Numbered from the stretch's first letter, positions 23,566-38,500 are shown. The stretch is 64,000 bases of DNA from Solenopsis invicta (GCF_016802725.1 NC_052673.1:10985037-11049036), one strand, 5' to 3'. Notes: a model not told the origin generated them from the sequence alone. A program made the numbers and translations.

Positions 23566-26500
23566 ATGATGGAGTCCATCAGAAAATGGTTTTACAGGCC
23601 TAAGGTGAATAAATCGCGTGTTTCGCTGTGTGCTCCGATTGCTTGCGATCCGTTCCGTCCCTTCTGCATCTCCTCGTCCATCCGTTTCTCGCTATCTCTC
23701 GTTCGTTATCTCCGTCTCTTTCTCTCGCTCTCTCCTCCTTCCCCTTGCTCTCGTCCCATCACTATTTTGCTGTGTATATTTCTCTCTCATTTCTGTCATA
23801 TCTTTTGTGCTTTATGTCTTCCTCAGTAGGTTACGTTGATGTACTCTTAATTTACATTTCTGTCGATTTTTTATGCTACGTTCGAGAGTGTATTTTTTAC
23901 TACAATTGAATAGATTCTATTTTCTCTTTCTTTCGCCCCCTCGCCCCGCCATGCCGATCGAACGCGTGCGCTCTTTTCCCTCTCTCTCTCTCTGTCTCTC
24001 TCTCTTTCTCTCGCTCTCTCGCTCTCGGTCTTGTCGCGCGACAGACTTCCCAAGCGCTGTTGCCACCTGTTTCGTGAAAATTTCGCACGGCACGAGGTGC
24101 CTTCACATGACGATACACCGCATGCACCGCATGTACGTACATAACATACGTGCAGCTGGTGCAGCATCGTCTCGCGTAACACGCGCGCGCGTTGCGAGCA
24201 CAAATTCGTGGGTTCTTCCTCTCGAGATGCGATCGCCAGGCCACACGCGTTTGGAACGCGTCCAAACACCCATACGATTTCCTCCCAGTGAAAGTCGACT
24301 TGCATTCGCAAATTCATTCAATTTCAATCTGAAAATGCCCGAATACTTTTCAAGTATATCTCACTTCTACGCTGTAAAGATTCAGGCGTGCCATGTGTCA
24401 GCTGCAGCTGTGCTATATGCGCTATGCCGTACAATCAGCCAAATAGAAACAAAGAAGTTTAAGAAGAGCGATAACTACTTTGTACATTGGCAATAATGTA
24501 GCGTTGATATCAATGTGGCACAAGCACGTAGTTTCTTACTCCCCTCTCCCCTCCTCACTCCCCACGCGTTAGATCGCACGATGTTCCAACGCGTGTATGT
24601 AGAATGTATTACACGAAAAGAAAGGCGGCTTTGCTAAAGTGTCTAATGTCCATTTTCACCAATGTAAATTAGTTTTAATCTAATTCTTAGAAGCAGAAAA
24701 AAATAAAATATTAGTTAAACCGAGATCGAAGTTATTTTGCATTGATGGAAATGGATATAAGAGTTTGGCTGAATGCACAGTAAAAAAAATATTTGTTAAA
24801 ATAGTAAAATATTTAGTCCGATACGTTCAACTAAACATTGGTTTCACAATTATTTAGTTACACAAAAAAGGTATCATTTATTTGTATTAAACATTAAAAT
24901 TTTTTAATAAAAGTCAGAGTTGGGTAAATTAACATATCTTTTTAAGTAAGTTAAGTTAAAGTGTATGGTTTATAAAATTTAGTTATGTGAATGTTAAAAG
25001 TTACATAAACAAAAAAATAACTTAATTAAAAATTAAGTTAAGATTAAATTAACTTAAGTTAAATTAAATGTTAATTTTGAAAAGCTTTATTCAGATATTA
25101 AATTAGAAATTCGTGATTTTTTCAAGTTAAATTATTCAAAACAATTATTATTTAATATGGATCATCAAACAGATTTAATATTTTATTTGTAAATTAAATC
25201 TATATGAGAAAACAAAAAAATAGTTATGTTTAAGAATGCAATTTTTTTTTATAATTTTCTTTTAAATAGATAAATTTTTAACTTAGGAAAAAAATTATTA
25301 AATTGAAGTTTGTGTTTCAAAAATGATTAGTTAAAGTTAAAAATTAAATCATTAAAAGTTAAAAGTAATTAATTTTTTAACTTTATTATTTAACTTTTTT
25401 TTATCTACCCAACCCTGATGGTAAAAATTAACCAACTTAATATTTAGTTTAATGTTGGATTAAATATTTTAGTTTTTCGACAAATTTCATTTTCAGCATA
25501 GATCTGAAAATACTTTTGTTATAAAACATTATAATAGTTATGCACTGAGAGACATACACGTTTTGTACATAACCAAAATTTAATTACTGATTTTAAAACT
25601 ATTTGTTGATATTCGATCAATCAAACCGTTGAATACCACGCTGATATTAATTCATTGAATTTATTAATTGAACTGAGTAACCAAATAAAATTGTTATTAA
25701 ATTAAAAATTTTTCCATTTGCCTATCGAATAAAAGTTTTACTAATAATAAATTTTATCTAATAATACAATATTACATTTTGCTATTTTAAAAAAATTGTC
25801 TTATAAAAATCATCTCGTGAACAATTCCCTTTTTTCGTTACTATTAATATAATTTTTTTTCTCTCATCTCAACGTGTAGGATGTTCGAGCTGGTTGTTAG
25901 AATGTCAACACTTTTTTTGTAGCAGTGTATCGTGTTTGAATGTTAAAATTGAAGGGTGTCTTACAAAAACAAATTTAAAAAGTTAAATGTCAACATGGAA
26001 AAAACCTCTTCTCCAAACCATTCATTGTAAAAACATGATAATTTTTTTCTTGGCATATAATATAGTTTATTGTAAAACGAGAATTTTTTTTCCGGACATA
26101 AATTAATCACAGTCAGTCGCACAAAAGCCGCATGCACAAGATTTTTAAAATTTCGAAAAAATAAGTATACATTATTTCAAAATACATTCGGTAATTTATT
26201 TCGTTATTCCCCAATATAAACCAAATCTCTATTATTATTTATTAGCTTAATAAATTATATCTAAGCATGCTTTTAACTAGTTGATGACTAACGTAGAAAA
26301 AAAAACGATTTTCATATTTGTTGGATTTGATGGTATAACTGCTCAGATTACGTATATTTTCCCTAAAGTTTTCTTTTCATAAAAAGGCTAAAAATTTTCG
26401 CCTCGAGAGAGTGCCAACCAATCGTGATACCATTTTCGAGCTTCCAGACGATAAAACTAATCGAAAGCATTGCCAGACACTGTCAGGCTATAACGAATAA

Positions 26501-29500
26501 TAATGGAGATTGGAGTAGCATATTTAGACAGTGACAAAATAGGTCATTGAATATATTTAAATATATGTCATACTTATAAGTATATGTCACACTTGTTTTG
26601 AATTCTCGCAAACCTTATATACATTCCTGTGAGTCAGACCATGTGTATAAAAACAAAGTGGCAAGCTTTAGTAAATATTTTGAGAACTCATTTAAAAGGA
26701 AAAGTAAAGAAACATCTGGACTTGTTTGGTTATTGCGGGAATTTTATATTTATTTATTCCATATTATTTTATATTTATTTTTTCTTTATAAACATTAATA
26801 ATGATAAACATTTAAAATATTAAGCAATAATTTTTTCACTTTTTATTTACAAAATTTCACAAGTTGTAAATACAATTTTCTCGGATAGGTATACTGAGGA
26901 AAAAAGGGATTAATTAAATTTTTCAACTTGATTGAACTTATTTAATTCAAGTATCTATGTGTTTAAATTATATATTTAGTTAAATGTTTAAACTGAAAAT
27001 CAAATATTTTATATATTTAAGTTAAATACTTAAATTGAACAAATTTCATTGAGTTGAAAAATTTAGTCAAATTAACAGTTTTTTTTCTTCAGTGTATACG
27101 AACAAAGAGATTTATGACCGTATTCATAGTTCTTCCTTGAGAAACGGCGAAGATTCCTTGTTATTGATTGTCTTTGTTTCACGTACTACGTTTTGCTCTA
27201 TGCAAAACAAAGACAGACAGAAACAAGAAATCCTCATTTCTTAAAGAGGGACGACCTATGAATACGAGTATTAGTCTTTAGAATAAACGTTTTGAGGAAT
27301 TTTTTTAAAACAATTTAAGAAATTTATTTTTAAACATTTTTAAAGAAGTTTTAAAAAATTCTTTGGACTTGTTTTACTGCGGAATTTTTTATTTATTACA
27401 TATTTGCATGCATTTCTCGTTTTCTGTTTGATAATTGTTCGCGACATGACGCTACTGATATAAAATGATCTGGGGGCATAACTCAAGTTTAAAAAAAAAA
27501 AATAGAATTATTTGGTTTTCGTAGGAAACCTTTCAATTATTTCGACGTTTCAACAAAATTAACTTCAGATTTGTATCTAACCAAAAGTTTGGTAATAATA
27601 ATCAAGCTTTGGTGTCACAATTTTGATTAAATGTTTGCTTAATATAACCAAGCATTTAGTAAATATATTAACCACACGCGCAATAATAGTAATCAATCGT
27701 TTATGAAATGGTCATTGAATATTACTAAATATTTGATTACACTAACGTTTAATTGAAATTATTTGAAGGCATTAGTAACTACACTCAGAAAAAAAAGTTC
27801 TTAACTTGATTAAATTTTCCAGCTTGATTGAATTTATTCAGTTTAGGTATTTATGTATTTAAATTAAATAAATACTTAAACTGAAATTTAAATATTTTAT
27901 GTACTTAAGTACATACTCGTACTCAAATGCGTAAATACTTGAACTTGAAAATATTTAAACGAGTTGAAAAATTTACTTAACAACTTTTTTTTCTCAGTGT
28001 ATCATCCAGGCTTGATTATTATTATCAAACTTTTTTTTTAGTGCAGCTACATTTTTAAAGTGGCATCAGCAAAACAATTCTTTCCATGCTTTTTTGCGAG
28101 ATTATCAAAATAGGACGTTCTGTCCGAAAGTTTTTTTTTGTGTTTCTCGTTTATTTCCATCAATTTTCTATTTCGTATTGCGCCCGTCAATCGAATCGTC
28201 GTACTGTAAATTGATAGAGAACGGGAATATGTCCCGTCTAGGATATGGGAAGTGTTACGCTTTCGCATAATGACGCTTTATTAACACCATAATGCGCGCC
28301 TTGCAAGCTGCGTTACAAGTCAATTAGTAATTAACGCGAGGAGAAACGGCGAGGGACGGCGAGGAATCGGCGTTCCATGAATGCCACAGAAATGGAGTGA
28401 AAACGCTTTGTACTTGAGACCGAGGCGTTTAAAATAAAATTAACCGTGTATCGTAATGCCATACGTGATTTCGCGCAAGACGTGTCTCCCCCGATAGGCG
28501 TACGCGCGCGCGAGTAGTAGTAAATTCCCCAATGATAGAGATTCCTTTAACGGAAAGGCAGATAGTGGAGACAAAAGAGCCGTTCGATCGTGCAAATTAA
28601 CGTTCACGTCGCGTCCCGTCGAGACAAAAACGGAGCGCGCCTTTTAATATCGTGACGCGCGATACGGCGCGATAAGAATCGCGTATTTACGTCCGAGTGA
28701 AATTATCGATTCCCGACAATTGGCGCGCGACAAAATATTCCACGTGCGTTATCTATTACGTTTTCGCGGTGTCTCAAAAGAATTTTCGAAACGCGATCGC
28801 AACAACGACAGATATTGACGGGAATCGAGCGATGTATACGCGAAGTCGAACCATGTAACGTTGAGACAAATATAAGGCGATTATATATTGCGCGGGAGGA
28901 AGTATGTCGCCGAGAGAGAAATTTTTGTAAGGAGATTTGTAAGAGGATGGCTCGCACAGATGATGGGAGATTTGTCGGAACGGGAACGCGCGTAAAGTGG
29001 CTGCTTTTATGACGCTATTAATAGTTGGAGAGAAGTGAGGACCCGTTTGATAAGACCCGCGCGACGTTGCCTTATTCTAGAAAGATTGAATCGCTGTCAG
29101 GGTCATCGATTTCCCGTTAATTATACACGGAGTATTCAATGTTATTCCTCGTGGTAGTTTTTTTTTTTTCATAGGGAAGAGATATCGATAGACAGTGCTG
29201 CGCTTAAATAACTTAAAATTATCTAAATAAAAACAAGATAAATTACATGTAAATGTATCTTAGATATGATAAAAATTATTTTATTTTAATTTACCGAAAT
29301 AAAAGATAAGATTATGCGTGATTTTATCTAGAAAATTTTTAAATAATATTGCTGTTGAACAAAACAATTTAGAATATTAGAATAATATGTTTTTATTTCT
29401 AAATTTTTATTTCTTAATAATAAAAGTTCTTCAGATAGTTTAATTTGACAAAAATATATATATATTTTTTTTTAATCAATACGCAAATAAAAATCAAAGT

Positions 29501-32500
29501 TAAAAAAAAAGAGGAATACATAATTCATGTTATACAATACTTGACAAAATTCCTTATAAAAGTTTTCGCATTTATAATTTTAGAACCGTTTTTATTTTGC
29601 GCTATTACTGATCTGTGCTGCATTTCCATATACATTGGTAGTAAAAATGTATAGTTCCCGTTATAAATACTACAGATTTTTAGTAGTAACAGTGAATTTC
29701 AGCACGCATTCAGAGAAAAAAGTTGGCAAAAAGAGGACAAATAGCGTTTCTTGACTACGTATTATAAAGTTGTAATAAGAACATTAAATAAGTTATATGG
29801 ACTAAGAAAATATAATATAATTGTTCTTTAGATAACTATTGAAAAATATGCTGAGAAAAAAATTTATTTAAATTATATTTTGAGGCAAGTATTTATTTGT
29901 TTTATTTAAGTAAAAATATGTTTAAGTAAATATAGATGGATTTTATATTTTTACATTTTTTACATTTAAATAATGATTTTATAAATAAGTTAATAATATT
30001 ATTAAACTTAATTAAACTGTTGTCTTAAATTAAAAAATTTGCGTGAATATAAAAATAATCTTACAAAAAATATTTTCTAGAACTACAAAAAAAAATTACT
30101 TGGTTAAAAATTATTTCTTCATATTATTTTCATAAATATTTCAATGAAGAAATTTTTTATTTGACTGCAAGTAAATAAGCGATTAGGAGCAAGTAAATAA
30201 TTTTTTGTGTTAAAAAATTGAATCTGATTAGATTCAAGCTTAATTCTTCATTCTTTTCTCGTAACACTTAAGATGCTATACCATCACTGCTGTCATAATT
30301 ACTTTGATTGTACATGAATACTTAATCGGTCTTACCTATATATCTACACTAAATAGTTTTTACAAAAAATATAATATTATTGCCAAAGTGTGTTGTAATA
30401 AATAATTATTTACTATGATATTATGCTTTATTTAAAAAAAATAGTTATCTTAACTAGAAAAATATAATTGTCATAACTTATGTGTATGAAGTCTATATAA
30501 TTGTTGCGTAATTGAGTCGCTATTCCATTATCAATTGATAGTGCACATAAATCATTGCAATAAATATATTCTTTTGGTATTTAGTACTACTTTGATACTT
30601 ATTACTTCATAAAACTAGTGACAAATACTTAATAAATTTCCGAGTTTCAAATTTATAGTTGTCAAAACTATATTGTTTTATCTTAATGCGCTGTTATCAC
30701 TTTAAAAAATTTTTTTGTTAGGAATAATAACTTGGAAGGCTAATACAATACTGTCATTCTCGTTATTGTTCACATTATCTTATCGTTAGATAAGTTAGAA
30801 AAGACTTCTTTTAATTAAGGTAAAAATAATATACATTATAATAATCTTGACAAAGATGAAGCCATTTCTTCGTCTAGATGATTAGATATGATGCTTTATC
30901 TAGATAATTTTATATAGACTGAGAAAAAAGTTGTTAACTCTAATTTTTTTAACTCGATTAAATTTCTTCCGTTGAATTATTTATATATTTAAATACATGA
31001 AACACTTGAACTTTATTTTAACATTGATATATTTAATTTAAATACATAAATATTTGAACTGAAGAAATTTAATCAAGTTGATAAATTCAGTCAAATTAAA
31101 TAACGGCAAACACTGGCGATGGAAGTTGTCGGTATACGAGGGGATCGATTTCATTTGGTTAAAAAGAAGAAAAGAAAAATTTGTACAGGGCGAGAGAGAC
31201 AAAAAGTCAGGGGACAGACGTGGAGAGCGAAATAAAGATACATAAGGGTGGCGGCAAGGAAGAGGGTCAACGATGTTCGGATGAGTCACAGTGGCGCGCA
31301 CAATATTTTTTCCCCGCATCCGATGACATTGTCCGTGCGAAACGAACGGCGCGAGGTTATATCCATTGCACGGTACAGTGGATCGGTGTTCCTCGGAAAC
31401 TCGCTCAGCTTGACTGACACGACGGTTTTTAAGGTCGATCTCACCAACTCCGATTAACTTGAAAAAATAGCCGATTAATTTTTATCAATTGTCAATTGCA
31501 AAACTTGAAATCGTAATCATCTCTAAGTCAATTGTTTAACTATTAATTAAGAAATTATTTAATTAATTAAAAGTATTACATTTTATATAAATAAATTATA
31601 ATTTAAAAAAAATGAACAAAGAAAATAAGATAATGCGATCAGTTTTAAGTTTTGCAGTTGGCAATTAATAAATTTAATCGGCCGACTTTTTTTAAGTTAA
31701 TCGGGGTCGATGAAGATCATTTCGGATACTCAGAGAAAAGTTTTGCTTAAATTGATAAAATTGTTTCTTAGTTTTTTTAAGTCGAAATGAAAATATCTGA
31801 GGAAAATCAAAATTATTTATTCAAATGATTTTTTTTAATTTAAACAAATAATTTTGTAATTCGAAGAAGGTACTGCCGGAAACAATTTAGTTGTTCTAGT
31901 TTTAAAAATATATTTCTTCTTTAAAAAAACATTTGCATTGCACAACCAAACTACTTCTTTAATTCTAAAAGGAACAACCAAGACATTTCTTCAAATCAAA
32001 GAAACTTTTTCTTTAACCGTGTAGCAATGTACAATTTTCTTTTGATTCAAACAAATATTTGTTGAATGGAAGAAACTTTTCTCCAGATGAATGTGGGTTG
32101 ACTTTGATCTCGATTTAGCTTACTCTTTTCTTAGTTCCGAGAATCAGGAAAAGATAAAGAGCAAGCTAAAACCAAGATTAAATTTAATCTACATGGATGG
32201 ATGCGAACAAAAATAATTCTTCCTCGATTCTCTGCGAATAATGCGAAAATACACTTTTCTCGTATGTAGAATTTTAATCGTGCCTTGCGGATGACAGTTC
32301 GTCATTCACCTGCCCGGCGCTCGACGTTTCGTTGAAACGTGCAACTTTCTAGTAAATCGTCGTTACGAACTGTTGAGCGCTCGGCGAAACTGCAAAGCGA
32401 GGCGATATTTTGAAAGGACGAGCGATCTCGAGAGAGCGGTGTTCGTCCGAACTATTCCTCTCCCCCTTTTATCAACGATTGCGGTCGCAAAATAGGTCAC

Positions 32501-35500
32501 GATTAATTTGCTAAAACGTGATTTCCGAACGGAGGCTAGGGACGATGAAGAAAAAAAAAAAAAAACAAAAAAAAAATTCCATACCGTAAATCCTTAGCTA
32601 TCGTGAAATGTAGATGCGAACACAAGTATCTTGTGCCATTCCGTTTTAATTATTCTTGTCTTATCTTTGTAGTTAAACACTATCGTTCCAAGGTGAGAGA
32701 TATGACTCAAAGGAGATACGATAATGATGCAGTCATCGGTCTAATTGATCATGTAAAACAAGCGTGGCACAAATCGATCCAACGATCGATGTATCGACTG
32801 ATGTTTTTGCATAACAGTATTTACTCCGCACGACTCGGATTTGTTTGCACCAATACAGATAAACTTTAATCTCGGTGGTTTAACTTGCTTTCTATCTTTT
32901 TTCCTAATTCCTAGAAATAGAAAAAAAAAATAAAAAGTAAGTTAAAACCGAGATAAGAGTTAATCTACATTGAGGCAAACGGGTCTTAAATTACGGCGAA
33001 CTTTTAAAAGTGCGAAAGAAGAATTTTCCCGAATTTTTTAATCTTTTAAATACAAAGTTGTAAACGTTTTAATATTGGTGATAAAATCGCTGATTTTTCG
33101 CTATGTTGCTTGGCTGCTCTGTGACAAGTTATTCCGCGTATTTTTTTCAAGTTTTATGAAACGCGGAGCAAACGATACCGCCCACAATCATGCGGCAAAT
33201 TGGCTGACCTCGCGGATTATTTGATGTAACGTCTAATGATGTTTTTTAATGTTTACCTCGACAGTGTTGCATTTTTATGCCGCTGTGCATTCTTATGCAC
33301 TATCCTAGGTTGCAGTTATATTTTTGCGCTGAAAAAAATTATTAATTGAACTAAAAATTTCTTCAGTTCAAGTATTTATGTATTTAAATTAAATTAAATA
33401 TAGTTATAATTAAATATACACAATTGGAGAATTTGTGTTAAATTTAACACAAATTCTCCAATCGTGTATATGCCAAATGATTCACTCAAATCTTTGTGTT
33501 AATTTAATATAAAATGAAAATATCAAAAAGTAACATGAATATTATGTAAAAAATTAAAGAAGGCAATACTTTGACACAATTTGGAAACATACTGTGAAAA
33601 CATACAGTTAAGATCCAGAGGAAGTTTTTTTTTAATTAAAAAAAGTATTTGTTTGAATCAAAGAAATTGCATTGTTATACGATCAAAAAAAAGTTTCTTT
33701 GATTTGAAAAAATTTCTCAATTGTTTCTTTTTATTAGAATAAAAAAAATAGTTTTGTTGTACAATAGTTTGGTCACGCAAATAATTAGAACGTCTAAATT
33801 ATTTCTTACATTTTTGTCAGTACTTTCTTTGAATTAAACAGTTATTTGTTTAAATTAAACAAATTATTTACTTTAAAAAAGACTATTGATGTTATATATG
33901 TATTTCTTAAAATCAAATAAATTTTATTATTTTCCTCAAACTTTTACTTCAACTAAAAAAAAAAACAATTTAAAAAAAAACGAAACTATTTGTGAACATT
34001 TGATATGTTGACTTGCATTTTATTTATTTATCTTAGATTTTGTTTAAAAACTATATTATTTTTATGTCATTTATTTATTCATACATACATTGTGTTATTT
34101 TAACTCTAAGACATGTTAAATATCAATTTAACTTAAAATATGTTCAAATAATACAATCAAATAATACAATTCGTTAAATTAACAATGGATATGTTAAAAA
34201 TGCATCACAAACATTTTAACAAAGACCGGTTTTAACATAAATACAAAATATTTTCTATTGTGTATATTTAACTTAAATATTGAAACTGAAAAAAGTTGAC
34301 TGAGTTAACACGGTCGTGTTAACTTTTTTTTCTCAGTGCACAGAATTTGTATGTGATGTCAGAAATATTAAAAACAAAAGGTAGTTCGTAGATACAAATG
34401 TGGTGTCAGATTTTACGCACAGGCTCTAGAGAAAGTTGCAGTCGCAAACTATCAAAATATCTTAGATTAAAATACGCAGTAATAATGTTTTTAAGTGCAA
34501 TGAAAAACTTATGAATTATCAGAGTAGCAGATTGTTGATTACATTATCTACGATTATAAAAGTGGAATTGTAGACGACGCGAGACGTAGAAAATTTTATA
34601 TACACACTGCGGCGAACTTTGTTCGAGCTAACTCGCGCAGAATTTTCCCGTTCTCATCGTCAACAGAGTAAACTTTCGCTCGCGTTTAACCGCAATTACC
34701 ATTGTGAGAAAATTATTTTTCTCGGAAGACTCGGGGGGAGGGGAGATACCTGCGTGCTTCTTCCGCGTGTAAAATAATATAAAATTCTTAGGAGAGAAGT
34801 CGCCGTAAGCGAATTCGTTTTCGTCGCGAACGTATCGATATCCCGGAAGCGCGAAGAATGATTAGTGTTGCAATTTGCGAAAGTAAAAAGGATATAAACG
34901 TTTTCTCTCTCGCTGTATGTACGTGCAGTAGAGTCTGCTTCTCCCTGCGCGAGTCGTCGCGTAACATTGTTCTAGTTTTACGATATCGATACTAGAGGAG
35001 GTTAATCGATTTATTTGTCACGCCGCGTACGTAAGCATGACTCCTGAGTCATTTCCAGCAGGACATGATTCAATAACAAGTACATCCGTACCGCGACAAA
35101 CGTTGCACCGTCACGTGCACCTAAAGCGTGTTATTATTAGCACGTTATTGAGCAGCGTACATTAATAGTATTGTAACGTAAGTAAAAACACAAAGGGCTC
35201 GGTTTTTCTTCGTCACACTCGGAAAGAAATTACGTTTATATAATTGATAAAGTCGTTTCTTTAACTTGGTTTTTCGTTTTAAGTTGAAGTGACAATACCT
35301 TTGAGAAAAACAAAAATTTATTTGATTTCAAGAAATCACGTTATTAGCTCTTTTTAAAGTAAATAAATTATTTGTTCAAATTATTTGTTTACTGTTAATT
35401 TAAATTAATAATTTTTTTAATTCAAAGAAAGTACTGACAGAAATGTAAGAAATAATTCATTTAAAAAAAATTTCTTTAATTCTAACAAAAGGAACGGCCA

Positions 35501-38500
35501 AAAATTTTCTTCAAATCAAAGAAACTTTTCCTTAACCATAACAATGCACAAATTTCTTTGGTTCAAACAAACTTTTTTCAAAGAAACTTCTCTCTCGGCG
35601 CATCTTCTTGTTTGGAATGAAATTATCCTCCTACCTCTGCGAAAATAATCTCGATTGTCGAATTTAATCGAGAAAAGAACCTCGTTCTATCGTAAATGCG
35701 TTCTTTCGCGTAACTATGAACATATTGTCTATAAAATTCTTATCTGCATCGATAAGAATAAATGAACCATGTTTGAACTTTGCACACAATCAATGATCTG
35801 TAAATAACGAGTCGCGATCATGCGCGATCGATTTATCTTACTTTTAATTATATTTTCTCCTGTGAATAAATGATTTGTTCTATACGTGGCGCGGTCGCTC
35901 TTCGCAACCGTGTAAAGCGTTATTTTCACAAGTTCCTTCAATCGATATAAATTAAAACCTTGGTCGCATTTTTCGAATCGGATTTTGCGCTGTAAAAAAA
36001 AAAAAAAAAAAAAAATAACGAGGGATTTTGAATCGCCGCTTCGTCGAACCGTACGTGCCATCGATGCGACGAACACTTCTAACGCGATTTAGAGCTTACA
36101 CTTGTGTGACCTATATTGGCTATGAAGAGTTAAATTCGTTATTATCTTAAAATACTGTGCTACGTTAATAATAATACGGTAATTGAGTGTCTCCGTAACC
36201 TCGTAGACGTTGTTGATTGTCGTTATCTTCGTTGCGAATAATATTACTCGTTAGATGGAAAATTACAGTTTTCGCGGACGATTAAATCGACTTCACCCTT
36301 TACCCTATACGCTCGACGTCATATCGGTAGTACAAATTCATTCAGCGGGAATAATACGACGTAGGTTTCTTCGGTGCGCACCCTTTAATCGTGACGTGGG
36401 TGACCCTTTTTCATTATGACGTAGGCGTGATTAGTGTCATTGTTCGGATCTGTGGTTCGTTAGTTTACGGAGATTACCGCAAACGCGGATTTATCCCTGA
36501 CAAGTGGGGTAGAAAATCTCCTTCTTCTTCATATCCGAAGGAAATATGAGTCAGACATTTCTTATACTTTTCTTAGCCCTGTGTACGCACGATTTGACCA
36601 TTTTGTTCTTGCGATTGCCTTCTTTTTGAAAAACTAAGAGGACTGAAATTAGTTATAAGCGGAATTAGGTAGTAATTATATATCGAAAAAAATTGTTGGC
36701 TAATTTTCCATCTCGATTAAATTTCTTCAAGTATTTTGTATTTAATTGAAATATATAAATGCTTGAATTGAAGACATTTAATTTAAATACATAAATACTT
36801 GAATTGAAAATTTAATTAAGTTAAAAAATTTAATCAAGTCAACAATCGATTTTAATTAATTAGTCAAGTTAATTTTCTTCCCAGTGTAAGTTAAAAAGTT
36901 AAATAGTAGAGAATAAAATAAAAAAGATTAAGGGAAAATGAGAATCAAGAACTGTAATAGATGCGCAAATTAATTAATATAATGTTAATATTAATTACTG
37001 TATTTAGTTCAAGTTTACATTAAATAAAAACGTTCGAACGTTTTGACTTTTGACTCACGAATCATTTTTAATGAAAAAAATGCTCACGTGTAACTACATG
37101 CAGTGACCATTCTCTAAGTAAATATTTATGCTTGAAATGCGTCATTCACAGCGGTTGTATAGTCGTATGATGACAAGTCGATAACAATAACCTGTAAATG
37201 GTCAACACATTTCATGAAACACATTAAATAAAAAGATATAATAGATAGAAAAAAAAGCATATTCATTAAACAGTCGACCATAAACTCATCATAAGAAATT
37301 GAAGGAATATAAATGGTAGAATAAATGGCCGCATATTTTAATAGTTGTCCGGTAAATGTAATTATGTTTATAATTAAAAGGAACCTCTTTGAATAAGAAT
37401 TCATTACTCAATTAGACAATGAAAAAATTAATAATTTCAAATTATTTATAATTTAGAATTAAATTAAAAATTAATAAATTTATTAATTTTTAATGTAATT
37501 AAATTAATTTTATACGTTATTAATTTTAACTTAATTTAGTTTATACCCTGGTTATAACATTTTTATTTACAATTTTTTTAACAAACAATCATACAAATAC
37601 TTACTAAAGACGATAAAGTGTATATAAAAAGTTCTTTCAAGAATATTTTTATATTTATAAAACTAATAAAAAAATAAAACCCAAAACAATCCATCGTGCG
37701 TAGAAGATACCGAAAAATAATAGCAGATTATAAAAAAATGCTGAAATACTTTTGATACTTGAATTTTTTTTCATTGCTTTTTCTAATCGATCTTTTTTAT
37801 TTTTTTGCTGCAGAGGGACGACACGAGTCTACTGGCTCAGTTCTTTTATGCCGACGAGTCTCTGAACGCAGTCGCCTGCGAATTGGACTCCTTCGACGGC
37901 CGACAGGAACCGGAGAGATGCACGACGCTGGTGAATCAGTTGCGACACTGTCAGGATAAAGTGCTGACAATTTGCAATCAAATAATGGACGATTTAATTC
38001 CCGAGAGCCGCGCCAATCGGGACTTCAGGGTGAAATTCCCTGATGACGTGATGCAAGAAAATTTGGCCGGACAACTCTGGTTCGGTGCGGAATGTCTGGC
38101 AGCCGGTTCGTCGATTATGAACCGGGAGGCCGAGAGCTCGGCCATGAGGCCGTTAGCGAAAGCTCTTACTAAGTCGCTAGAGATCGTCAGAAACTTGCTA
38201 AGAGAGCACGCGCTCAAGGGTCACATGAACTTGAAGGTATTAGGCACATCAGCAAAATTCTCTTCAACTTATTCGAAATATACATACGATTTTATTATAA
38301 TTTTAATAAGGTCTCTGCATCGATTAACGAACAAATAAAAACAATATAATTACATTTTCAAGTAAAAAATCATACATTAATTATATAATTAATCTGTATG
38401 AGATATAGATTTTAAAAATATTAATTAATTTACTATTTATTATTTTAAAGTTTTATTACTTTAATATTTTTTTTAAACAATTGTTTATTGATGATTGTTC

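Larger units (their letters stand above)
33328..34342. mobile_element. MITE, ACTGAGAAAAA family, split by nested element
   Basis: The left half (33328-33409) runs from CGCTGAAAAAAATTATTAA through CTTCAGTTCAAGTATTTATG. The right half (34269-34342) runs from TTAACTTAAATATTGAAACTG to AACTTTTTTTTCTCAGTGC. The two halves are inverted partners and are separated by the TTAA-flanked insertion at 33413-34268. Confidence 0.7.
23605..37813 (+). other. Lst2 intron 1 (14.2 kb)
   Basis: Begins GTGAAT and ends TTTTTTGCTGCAG. No internal exon could be supported. It contains (CT)n at about 23971-24028, at least five copies of the ACTGAGAAAAA MITE family, three copies of a TTTAATCTCGG MITE, a repeat present at 31732, 33600 (inverted) and 35217, a TTAA-flanked nested element at 33413-34268, and CpG-rich windows at about 28280-29060, 32280-32530 and 34600-35160 that could be enhancers. 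Confidence 0.85.

Noticed and set aside
32603..32869. 88-codon frame inside Lst2 intron 1
   Set aside because: Ends inside a MITE, no family resemblance, AT-driven composition.
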